Shown here: in pieces, positions 57,336-64,000 of the stretch | Layout: every line of letters starts with the position of its first letter | Numbering within the stretch: the stretch's first letter is position 1 | Assembly: GCF_018860385.1 (NCBI RefSeq) | Contig: NZ_JAHKPH010000016.1 | Location: forward strand, 62,001-126,000 | Direction of reading: 5' to 3' | Origin: Reinekea forsetii | GTDB taxonomy: Bacteria; Pseudomonadota; Gammaproteobacteria; Pseudomonadales; Natronospirillaceae | Length of the DNA: 64,000 nucleotides | Program-made: the position numbers and the translations under genes | The notes under the pieces: model-generated | Told to the model about the DNA's origin: nothing | The model's database searches: none | Seen by the model: the letters and a program-made list of their open reading frames with translations, nothing else

Positions 57336-58783
57336 TACACCCCGACATTTTTAAAACCGGCATCACTCAAATGCAGTGCGTGCATCTTACTCATCACGCC
57401 TTTATCGCAATACAATAAATACTCTTTACTTGAGTCCAACTCTTTAAAGCGCTTATTAATACTGTAAAACGGAATATTAATTACTTCATGGTTTTCCAAC
57501 TTAAACGCCTGCTGCTCAATATCATTTGGATGTCGAACATCGATAATAACCGCCGTTTCTCGATCAATCTTAGCTGACACCGCATGATCTATTTCAGAGG
57601 TGGGTTGCCACTTCATGGTTTCGATCGATTCAACATTAGCCGACTCTAAGGCTTGTTCTAGCAAGTTAAAATCGAAGGTCGATTCTGCAGCTTCTACATC
57701 CGCTTTTTTACAGGCGGCATTTGGCTTTCTTGAAATCACGCCACAATATTCTGGAATTCGCTCTACAAAGCTCGCGGCCCCAATTGAACGCGCAGCATCA
57801 ACTATGGTTTGCTTGTCTGTCACGGCTAGGGGTCGAATAACCATGCGATCCGTGACATCATCGATCAAGCGCTGATTCATCATGGTTTGGCTAGATACTT
57901 GCGCTATGGCTTCACCAGTAACGTAAGCATCGGTGCCAACTTTATCGCTCACTTTATTGGCGGCCCGCATCATCATTCGCTTTAACACAACACCCATATA
58001 GCGATCTTCAACCTGATCTAATATCCCCTCGACAACTCCTTCAAATGGTACAGAGATAAATTTCACACGGTGCGAACTGCCATACTTTTTCCATAGATAA
58101 TAGATAACTTCCTTAACACTGTTTTCATGCGCAGCACCGCCTAAGTTAAAAAACAAAAAGTGAGTTTTTATCCCTCGACGCATAATCTGATAGGTAGCCA
58201 CTGTTGAGTCAAAGCCACCGCTGACCAGCGTAACAGTTGTGCCGGCCGTCCCTAACGGAAACCCTCCAAGCCCTTCTCGTCGTTGATCAATGACAAACAC
58301 GCGTTGATCACGAACTTCTAGATTGATGGTTATTTCAGGGTTATGTAGGTCAACGCCTTTAGCATTTGATCGTTGATTAATGCCTCCGCCCACATAACGC
58401 TCTAAATCGACAGAAGTGAAGTCGTGTTTGCCGGCTCGTTTAGCCCGAACAACAAAGGTTTTATTATTGAGCGCGTCCCCCCAAACACTCAGCGTATCTG
58501 TAATCACCTGATCTAGATCGACTAATGGAAACTCAACCACCTTATTAATGTGTGCAATGCCCGGAATGCACACCAATGCCCCATAAACGCTGTCATTGAC
58601 CGCGTCACTGGCGTCTTCAGGTGTCCAAACTTCAATGGAATCCCAAAGATTGCGCATTTTTGCATCGGCACTGACTTTAAGTAACACATTGCGAATGTTT
58701 TGACCCAACTGCTTAATAAGAAGTTTACGGACAGGTTTAGTTTTGATGGTGATTTCAGGGAAGAACTTTACTACGAATTTCAT
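57317..58783 (-). CDS. thiI: tRNA 4-thiouridine synthase / rhodanese ThiI
   Basis: 488 residues from ATG 58783, where homology begins (MKFVVKFFPEITI); an ATG 15 nt earlier is possible. It transfers sulfur to U8 of tRNA and to the thiamine carrier ThiS. Domains: NFLD and THUMP (~1-165), PP-loop ATPase with SGGFDSTV (~180-187), and a C-terminal rhodanese (~395-488) with the catalytic Cys in LLYCDKGVMSK. The second Cys in NAACKKADVE is conserved as well. All parts are present, as in E. coli ThiI (482 aa). Confidence 0.95.
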   Translation of the reverse strand: MKFVVKFFPEITIKTKPVRKLLIKQLGQNIRNVLLKVSADAKMRNLWDSIEVWTPEDASDAVNDSVYGALVCIPGIAHINKVVEFPLVDLDQVITDTLSVWGDALNNKTFVVRAKRAGKHDFTSVDLERYVGGGINQRSNAKGVDLHNPEITINLEVRDQRVFVIDQRREGLGGFPLGTAGTTVTLVSGGFDSTVATYQIMRRGIKTHFLFFNLGGAAHENSVKEVIYYLWKKYGSSHRVKFISVPFEGVVEGILDQVEDRYMGVVLKRMMMRAANKVSDKVGTDAYVTGEAIAQVSSQTMMNQRLIDDVTDRMVIRPLAVTDKQTIVDAARSIGAASFVERIPEYCGVISRKPNAACKKADVEAAESTFDFNLLEQALESANVESIETMKWQPTSEIDHAVSAKIDRETAVIIDVRHPNDIEQQAFKLENHEVINIPFYSINKRFKELDSSKEYLLYCDKGVMSKMHALHLSDAGFKNVGVYHDDSL

Positions 58784-58906
58784 GTTAGTTGGGCGCATTC
58801 AAATTAAAAGGCGATTATAGCACCTAAGCGTAATGAGTCAGCTATTGGGCGCAGAAAAAGCGTAGGTAAAGTGGCTGCATCAACTTACAACCACGCACCA
58901 CACTTA

Positions 58907-58924
58907 TGCACCAAAACAATGCAT
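58907..58924 (+). promoter_or_regulatory. NtrC-binding site 1 upstream of glnA
   Basis: TGCACCAAAACAATGCAT, 18 bp. It matches the TGCACCA half of the NtrC consensus TGCACCA-N4-TGGTGCA perfectly; the second half is partial. It lies about 110 bp upstream of the sigma-54 promoter. Confidence 0.6.
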
Positions 58925-58936
58925 AACAACACGCAA

Positions 58937-58954
58937 AGCACCACTTTGATGCAT
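58937..58954 (+). promoter_or_regulatory. NtrC-binding site 2 upstream of glnA
   Basis: AGCACCACTTTGATGCAT, 18 bp, one mismatch in the first half-site and partial in the second. It is spaced 30 bp from site 1, close to three helical turns, like the enhancer pair of E. coli glnA. Confidence 0.55.
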
Positions 58955-59016
58955 CATTTCTCTATTTTCTGCTCTATACTGAGCGCTAACGCCCATTACT
59001 ATGCCATTTGGCTCTC

Positions 59017-59032
59017 TGGCATAGCGATTGCT
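59017..59032 (+). promoter_or_regulatory. Sigma-54 promoter of glnA
   Basis: TGGCATAGCGATTGCT fits the -24/-12 consensus TGGCAYR-N4-TTGCW, with the GG-to-GC spacing of 10 bp correct. The start point would be near 59043, giving a leader of about 113 nt. Confidence 0.85.
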
Positions 59033-59155
59033 TATTCATGATCACTGTTGGTGCTTCTGCGAAATATTAGGTTTATTTAACAGCACCAGCACAATCAATT
59101 CGCAAGAGACGGCAATGAGCCTCTTAATAAATAGAAACAGTAATGGAGACAAACA

Positions 59156-60559
59156 ATGTCTAAAACGCTTACGCTAATTCAAGAATCGGAAGCTCGTTGG
59201 GTCGATTTACGCTTTACAGATACCAAAGGTAAAGAGCAGCACGTTACCATCCCTTCATCAGAGGTTGATGACAGTTTCTTTGAAGACGGTAAAATGTTCG
59301 ATGGCTCTTCTATTGAGGGCTGGAAAGGTATTAACGAATCTGACATGATTTTAATGCCGGATGATACTGCTTCTGTTTTAGACCCATTCACTGAAGATGC
59401 GACCGTTATTGTGCGTTGCGGCATCGTTGAACCTTCTACAGGCGAAGGTTATAACCGTGATCCACGCTCTATTGCACAACGTGCTGAAAATTACCTACGC
59501 TCTACTGGTTTAGGTGATGAAGCCTACTTCGGTCCTGAACCAGAATTTTTTGTCTTTGATGACATTAAATGGGGTGCGGACATGTCGGGTTGTTTCTATA
59601 AAATCGAATCTGACGAAGCGGCTTGGTCTTCTGAGCGTACTTTCGAAGATGGCAACTTTGGTCACCGTCCTGGCGTTAAAGGTGGTTATTTCCCAGTTCC
59701 TCCAGTCGATAGCCTTCATGAAATCCGCGCTCAAATGTGCGATGCCATGGAAGCAATGGGCTTAACGATCGAAGTACATCACCACGAAGTGGGTACGGCA
59801 GGTCAGTGTGAAATTGGCGTTGGCTTAAACACCCTGGTCAAGAAAGCCGATGAAGTGCAAATTCTGAAGTACTGTGTACATAACGTTGCACACGCTTATG
59901 GCAAAACAGCAACCTTTATGCCTAAGCCTATCGTTGGCGACAACGGTTCTGGCATGCACGTTCACATGTCTTACGTTAAAGATGGTGTGAACCAGTTTGC
60001 AGGTGATGAGTATGCCGGTCTTTCTGAAGCGGCTCTTTTCTACACAGGCGGTATTATTAAGCACGCGCGTTCTTTGAATGCATTTGCAAATGCATCGACT
60101 AACTCTTACAAGCGTTTGGTTCCTGGCTTCGAAGCACCTGTTATGTTGGCATACTCTGCTCGTAACCGTTCAGCTTCTATCCGCATTCCTTACGTTAATT
60201 CGCCAAAAGGCAAGCGTGTAGAAGTACGTTTCGGCGACCCAACAGCAAACCCATACTTAATGTTCTCTGCCTTCCTAATGGCTGGCTTAGACGGTGTTAT
60301 CAACAAGATCCACCCTGGCGACGCTGCTGACAAAGACCTGTATGACCTTCCACCAGAAGAAGCTGCTGCTTACCCAACGGTTGCAACAAGCCTAGAGCAA
60401 GCTTTAGAAGCGCTAGACAATGACCGTGAATACCTAAAAGCTGGCGGTGTATTTGATGATGATACGATCGACGCTTACATTGAATTAAAGATGGAAGAAG
60501 TGACTCGATTGAACATGACAACTCACCCAGTTGAGTTTGATATGTACTACTCAATCTAA
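59156..60559 (+). CDS. glnA: Glutamine synthetase type I
   Basis: 467 residues; makes glutamine from glutamate, ammonia and ATP in a dodecamer. Seen are the metal/ATP blocks [29 protein letters not shown]-like [32 protein letters not shown] and [10 protein letters not shown]. The adenylylation site is present in [10 protein letters not shown], equivalent to Tyr397 of E. coli, so GlnE control is likely. The sigma-54 promoter and NtrC sites upstream show nitrogen control. The glnL and glnG genes do not follow here. Confidence 0.98.
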   Translation: MSKTLTLIQESEARWVDLRFTDTKGKEQHVTIPSSEVDDSFFEDGKMFDGSSIEGWKGINESDMILMPDDTASVLDPFTEDATVIVRCGIVEPSTGEGYNRDPRSIAQRAENYLRSTGLGDEAYFGPEPEFFVFDDIKWGADMSGCFYKIESDEAAWSSERTFEDGNFGHRPGVKGGYFPVPPVDSLHEIRAQMCDAMEAMGLTIEVHHHEVGTAGQCEIGVGLNTLVKKADEVQILKYCVHNVAHAYGKTATFMPKPIVGDNGSGMHVHMSYVKDGVNQFAGDEYAGLSEAALFYTGGIIKHARSLNAFANASTNSYKRLVPGFEAPVMLAYSARNRSASIRIPYVNSPKGKRVEVRFGDPTANPYLMFSAFLMAGLDGVINKIHPGDAADKDLYDLPPEEAAAYPTVATSLEQALEALDNDREYLKAGGVFDDDTIDAYIELKMEEVTRLNMTTHPVEFDMYYSI

Positions 60560-60576
60560 GGGCTTGTCCTTTAGAT

Positions 60577-60617
60577 ACAAAAAAGCCCTTGCACTGTTAT
60601 GGTGCAAGGGCTTTTTG
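60577..60617. terminator. Bidirectional terminator between glnA and ygiQ
   Basis: A 14-bp stem AAAAGCCCTTGCAC/GTGCAAGGGCTTTT (60581-60594 with 60602-60615) with a 7-nt loop and T/A runs on both sides. It serves glnA and the convergent ygiQ. Confidence 0.92.
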
Positions 60618-60638
60618 TTCACCTATTTTTATAAAACC

Positions 60639-62825
60639 TTACATTTTCTTAACCGACTTAGGCTTTTTCTTAAATTGCTTACGAACGGGCTTACCTGGTT
60701 TATTTAAATGTTTAGCCTTATTGGGTGCGCGATATTTTTTACGCTCTTCTGGCTTTTCTTCGGCCGGTACTAGCTGATGCTCACCATCCCCAATCAAATG
60801 TTTTAACCCTAAGTTCGTTAACGTCTCACGAATTTTTCCCCAGCCTTGTTTATCGTGATAGCGCAACAACATCTTTTGCAGTTGTCTTTGCTCAATCTTT
60901 TTAACGATATTGACAGGGTTACTTTTATAAGTGACTCGCTTGAGCGGATTCTTTCCAGAGTAATACATCGCTGTCGCCAAACTCATCGGAGAAGGATAAA
61001 ACGTTTGTACTTGATCAACCTTCATATTTTGTCGCTTCAGCCACAACGCCAGATTCACCATGTCCTCGTCTTCGCAACCTGGGTGAGCCGCAATAAAATA
61101 AGGGATAAGGTACTGCTTTTTACCCGCCTTTTTAGAAAATTTATCAAACATGGTTTTGAATCGGTCATAGGTTCCCATGCCCGGTTTCATCATCATCTGC
61201 AGAGGACGGTTTTCGGTATGCTCAGGCGCTATTTTCAAATAACCCCCAACATGATGCGTGACTAACTCTTCGACGTACTCAGGGTCTTCAACAGCTAGGT
61301 CATATCGTAAACCTGAGGCAATGGCGACCGTATGAATCCCCTCCACTTTGCGAACTTTCCGATACAACGCAGTCGTCATTGAGTGGTCTGTTTTCAAGTT
61401 TTTACAGATAGAAGGATATACGCAGCTTAAGCGACGACAATTAGATTGAATGTCGTCGTCTTTGCATTGTAAGTGGTACATATTCGCGGTGGGTCCACCT
61501 AAGTCAGATATCGCCCCAGAAAAATTAGGGACTTTATCGCGCATGTCCTCGACTTCTCGCAATACTGATTCGTGCGAGCGGCTTTGAATTATGCGGCCCT
61601 CATGTTCTGTAATTGAGCAAAAAGTACACCCCCCAAAACAACCTCGCATAATATTGATCGAGGTTTTAATCATGTCATAAGCAGGTATTTTCGCCTTGCC
61701 ATAACTAGGATGTGGCACTCGTGCATAAGGCAAATCAAATACGCCATCCATTTCTTCTGTGGTTAAAGGAATCGGAGGAGGATTAACCCAGACATCCATA
61801 TTAGCGTGCTTTTGAACCAATACATGAGCGTTGTGCGGATTAGCTTCAATGTGCAAAACTCGGCTGGCATGCGCATAAAGCGCTGGATCATTTCGCACCT
61901 TTTCGAACGACGGTAAACGAATGTAAGTTTTGCTGTGATCAATTTCTTGCTTACGCTGCAAAGGCATTGGTATAACTCGCAACGTTTGAACTTCTTCTTC
62001 CACTTGACTCGAAGCACAATTCGCCTTCTCACCCGCATCGGTAATAGCCTGCTTAGCTTCATAAGGGTTCGGTTCATTAAACTCTGTTATTTCACCGATG
62101 TTGTGTGGCCAATCGATACGGCTGGAATCTATTTCAGTCCAATCGCGAGGCGTTTCTTTCAGTAAAATAGTGGTGCCACGAACGTTTTTTATACTTTCGA
62201 TAGGCACATTATTAGCAAGCTTGTGTGTCACCTCAACCAATGCTCTCTCAGCATTTCCGTACAACAAAATATCGGCATTGGCATCAAACAACACTGAATG
62301 CCGAACCTTGTTGCTCCAATAATCATACTGAGCAATGCGACGCAGACTTGCTTCTATTCCGCCAAGAACAACAGGAACATCCGAAAAGGCTTCTTTGCAT
62401 TTCTGGCTATACACCAAAACAGCGCGCTCTGGGCGTTTACCACCTTCGTTATTCGGCGTGTAGGCATCGTCATTGCGAACTTTTAAGTCTGCGGTGTAGC
62501 GGTTAATGAGTGAATCCATGTTCCCCGCAGTCACCCCAAAGTAGAGGTTCGGTTTTCCCAAAGCCTTAAATGGTTCGGTCGATGTCCAGTCGGGTTGGCT
62601 AATGATTCCAACACGATACCCTTGGGCCTCTAACAATCGCCCCATCACCGCCATGCCAAAACTCGGATGATCTACATAGGCATCGCCTGTCACCAAAATC
62701 ACATCACAACTGTCCCACCCGAGCTGTTCCATTTCGTCACGACTCATGGGCAAAAAGGGTGCAGGATCAAAGCAAGAAGCCCAATATTTGGGGTATTTAA
62801 AGAGGTGAGGCGCAGTTTTATACAT
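60639..62825 (-). CDS. ygiQ: YgiQ-family radical SAM protein
   Basis: 728 residues. The radical-SAM cluster CFGGCTFC sits near residue 395, inside [17 protein letters not shown]. The N-terminal part (~25-350) is the UPF0313 domain, with [23 protein letters not shown]. The C-terminal ~60 residues are Lys/Pro/Arg-rich. YgiQ proteins are widespread; their reaction is not known. The ATG at 62825 is the only long choice. It is divergent from the phosphate-binding protein gene. Confidence 0.93.
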   Translation of the reverse strand: MYKTAPHLFKYPKYWASCFDPAPFLPMSRDEMEQLGWDSCDVILVTGDAYVDHPSFGMAVMGRLLEAQGYRVGIISQPDWTSTEPFKALGKPNLYFGVTAGNMDSLINRYTADLKVRNDDAYTPNNEGGKRPERAVLVYSQKCKEAFSDVPVVLGGIEASLRRIAQYDYWSNKVRHSVLFDANADILLYGNAERALVEVTHKLANNVPIESIKNVRGTTILLKETPRDWTEIDSSRIDWPHNIGEITEFNEPNPYEAKQAITDAGEKANCASSQVEEEVQTLRVIPMPLQRKQEIDHSKTYIRLPSFEKVRNDPALYAHASRVLHIEANPHNAHVLVQKHANMDVWVNPPPIPLTTEEMDGVFDLPYARVPHPSYGKAKIPAYDMIKTSINIMRGCFGGCTFCSITEHEGRIIQSRSHESVLREVEDMRDKVPNFSGAISDLGGPTANMYHLQCKDDDIQSNCRRLSCVYPSICKNLKTDHSMTTALYRKVRKVEGIHTVAIASGLRYDLAVEDPEYVEELVTHHVGGYLKIAPEHTENRPLQMMMKPGMGTYDRFKTMFDKFSKKAGKKQYLIPYFIAAHPGCEDEDMVNLALWLKRQNMKVDQVQTFYPSPMSLATAMYYSGKNPLKRVTYKSNPVNIVKKIEQRQLQKMLLRYHDKQGWGKIRETLTNLGLKHLIGDGEHQLVPAEEKPEERKKYRAPNKAKHLNKPGKPVRKQFKKKPKSVKKM

Positions 62826-62919
62826 GTAGATCTACTAAGACGATATTGAACGCCATAGGATAGCAGAAATTCCGATCTAGCAGAATGCTCACCGACTATA
62901 TGAACAGAGTATGAAGACC

Positions 62920-62937
62920 TTGTCATCAAAATGACAT
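62920..62937 (+). promoter_or_regulatory. Candidate Pho box upstream of pstS-like gene
   Basis: TTGTCATCAAAATGACAT: two seven-base halves (TTGTCAT, ATGACAT) 4 bp apart, the 7-4-7 spacing of PHO boxes. The first half has one mismatch to CTGTCAT and the second two. It is also a TGTCAT/ATGACA inverted repeat. It lies 46 bp before the ATG at 62984. Confidence 0.45.
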
Positions 62938-62983
62938 ATAACTTAGCTAGTGTAGCGGTAATTATTAGTTGCCGGGTGACCCG

Positions 62984-64000
62984 ATGAAAAAAGCAAACGC
63001 TCTCTTTTTACTCCTGACTTTATTCTTAGCGCCGCTGTCATATTCAACCACTCTAGAACTTAATAAGCCTTCTTTAAACTCTAGAGGTTATCTTTTTGAA
63101 ATACATGGTTCGAATACCATTGGCGCTCACTTAGCGCCCACATTGGTTGAGCAATGGCTAAGGCACCACCAGTTTGAAGCGATCGAACGGAGAAAAACGA
63201 CACTCACTAATGAAGTAGAGATATGGGCTCGAACACCTGCCAGCGGCATGACAATCAAGGTGAAAATCGCTGCTCATGGCTCAAGTACCGGATTTTTAGA
63301 ATTGCAATCAAACACTGCGGATATCGCAGCCGCCTCACGACCCGTTAAACACTCTGAAAATGCCCTTTTTCCGAGTATAAACCTCGCCCAGTATGAAAAC
63401 GAAACTGTTCTCGCAATAGACGGTTTAGCAATTATTGCTCATCCAGCTTTAAATATTTCTCATCTCACCATCACACAATTAGGGCAAATATTTTCAGGTG
63501 AAATAACCAATTGGGCAGACTTAGGTGGGCCTAATTTAGATGTTACGGTGCATTCTCGTGATGGTAATTCAGGGACTTTTGATACCTTTAAAGCGCTGGT
63601 GCTTTCTCGTGGTTATTCTTTGACAGAAGAAGCGCTGCGCTACGAATCGAATGAGGCGCTTTCTCGCCAAGTGGCAATGTCGCCAGGCGCTATTGGATTC
63701 ACCGCTTTTGCAAGTATCGGCCAGGCCAAAGTTATTGCCATTGTAGATGGTGAAAGTTTACCTATGCCTCCAGTTACAACGAGTATCGCCACAGAAGACT
63801 ACCCCCTTTCACGCCGACTCTACTTGTATCAAGCCAACACAGAAAATAACTACGCTTTAGATTTTCTTTCTTTTGTGAAATCTCAAGCAGGTCAACGTAG
63901 CGTAGAACAAGCGGGGTTTGTTTCTCAGAATTTATCCGAAGTACAGATCACCCCAAATGAACACATGCCTCAGGGTTATCGATTTTTAGTGAGCCAAGCC
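62984..64000 (+). CDS. PstS-like phosphate-binding protein (cut by window end)
   Basis: The frame is open from ATG 62984 to the last base, 339 codons, so the 3' end is missing. A signal peptide (MKKANALFLLLTLFLAPLSYS) is followed by a PBP-like fold: FEIHGSNTIGAHLAP with the phosphate-loop Ser/Asn, SSTGFLELQSNTADIAAASR, ITNWADLGG, SRDGNSGTFDTFK and SPGAIGFTAF. These are the PstS anion-binding loops. Marine relatives often carry an OmpA domain after this part; whether this one does cannot be seen. A possible Pho box precedes it, and the pst transport genes are not in view. Confidence 0.85.
   Translation, partial: MKKANALFLLLTLFLAPLSYSTTLELNKPSLNSRGYLFEIHGSNTIGAHLAPTLVEQWLRHHQFEAIERRKTTLTNEVEIWARTPASGMTIKVKIAAHGSSTGFLELQSNTADIAAASRPVKHSENALFPSINLAQYENETVLAIDGLAIIAHPALNISHLTITQLGQIFSGEITNWADLGGPNLDVTVHSRDGNSGTFDTFKALVLSRGYSLTEEALRYESNEALSRQVAMSPGAIGFTAFASIGQAKVIAIVDGESLPMPPVTTSIATEDYPLSRRLYLYQANTENNYALDFLSFVKSQAGQRSVEQAGFVSQNLSEVQITPNEHMPQGYRFLVSQA

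Larger units (their letters stand above)
58799..59155 (+). other. glnA upstream control region
   Basis: 357 bp between divergent thiI and glnA. It holds two NtrC-like sites and a sigma-54 promoter (listed separately). The remainder up to the ATG is a ~110-nt leader with no recognised riboswitch. No small ORF of note was seen. Confidence 0.7.

Overview
The window reads as a continuous stretch of core chromosome from a marine-type gammaproteobacterium, broadly Oceanospirillales/Pseudomonadales-like. The evidence is the gene orders queG | tsaE-amiB-mutL-miaA-hfq-hflX-hflK-hflC-hisZ-purA-rlmB/rnr and gpmI-envC-ctpA-yibQ | yibN-grxC-secB, a HisZ-type histidine pathway, SecB, and glutamine synthetase behind a sigma-54 promoter. 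Coding density is high, base composition is moderately AT-rich, and intergenic gaps are short. I see no rRNA, tRNA, CRISPR array, prophage or intact insertion sequence. The genus cannot be fixed from the sequence alone.

Layout: 1-7.6 kb holds the end of uvrA, an HD-GYP phosphodiesterase, a CnoX-like thioredoxin/TPR chaperone, a pitrilysin-type M16 protease, and a divergent pair made of a degenerate histidine-kinase-like membrane protein and a CheX-type phosphatase. 7.6-15.3 kb holds the deoC-deoA-deoB nucleoside catabolism operon, a ComB-like phosphatase, an EamA transporter and glycogen phosphorylase. 15.7-22.3 kb is a six-gene MoxR/DUF58/DUF4381/VWA/VWA-TPR/BatD operon. 22.3-43 kb carries housekeeping RNA, translation and repair genes: HD hydrolase, rlmB, PilZ-like, rnr, purA, hisZ, hflCKX, hfq, miaA, mutL, amiB, tsaE, queG, a YgjP-like metalloprotein and an ABC-F ATPase. 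41.6-42.2 kb is the least ordinary spot. The ABC-F gene is preceded by a 28-codon ORF with a near-perfect Shine-Dalgarno and a long inverted repeat, lying beside the wreck of a CoA-disulfide reductase gene.

42.3-47.9 kb holds an acyltransferase, a YigZ protein, a GDSL-family protein missing its catalytic serine, an outer-membrane barrel overlapping a voltage-gated-type potassium channel with a zinc-ribbon tail, TatD and a DUF2799 lipoprotein. 48-54.5 kb is the cell-division/secretion block yibQ, ctpA, envC, gpmI | yibN, grxC, secB. 54.6-64 kb has a multi-PAS diguanylate cyclase, thiI, glnA with a textbook sigma-54/NtrC control region, ygiQ, and a PstS-like phosphate-binding protein cut by the window end and preceded by a possible Pho box.

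Functional links visible from the layout: AmiB (amidase) and EnvC (amidase activator) for septum splitting; HflK/HflC with FtsH elsewhere; HD-GYP, PilZ-like and GGDEF proteins for cyclic-di-GMP; an endonuclease-type MutL. No large new system is evident. The best lead for undescribed biology is the putative translation-sensing leader of the ABC-F gene.
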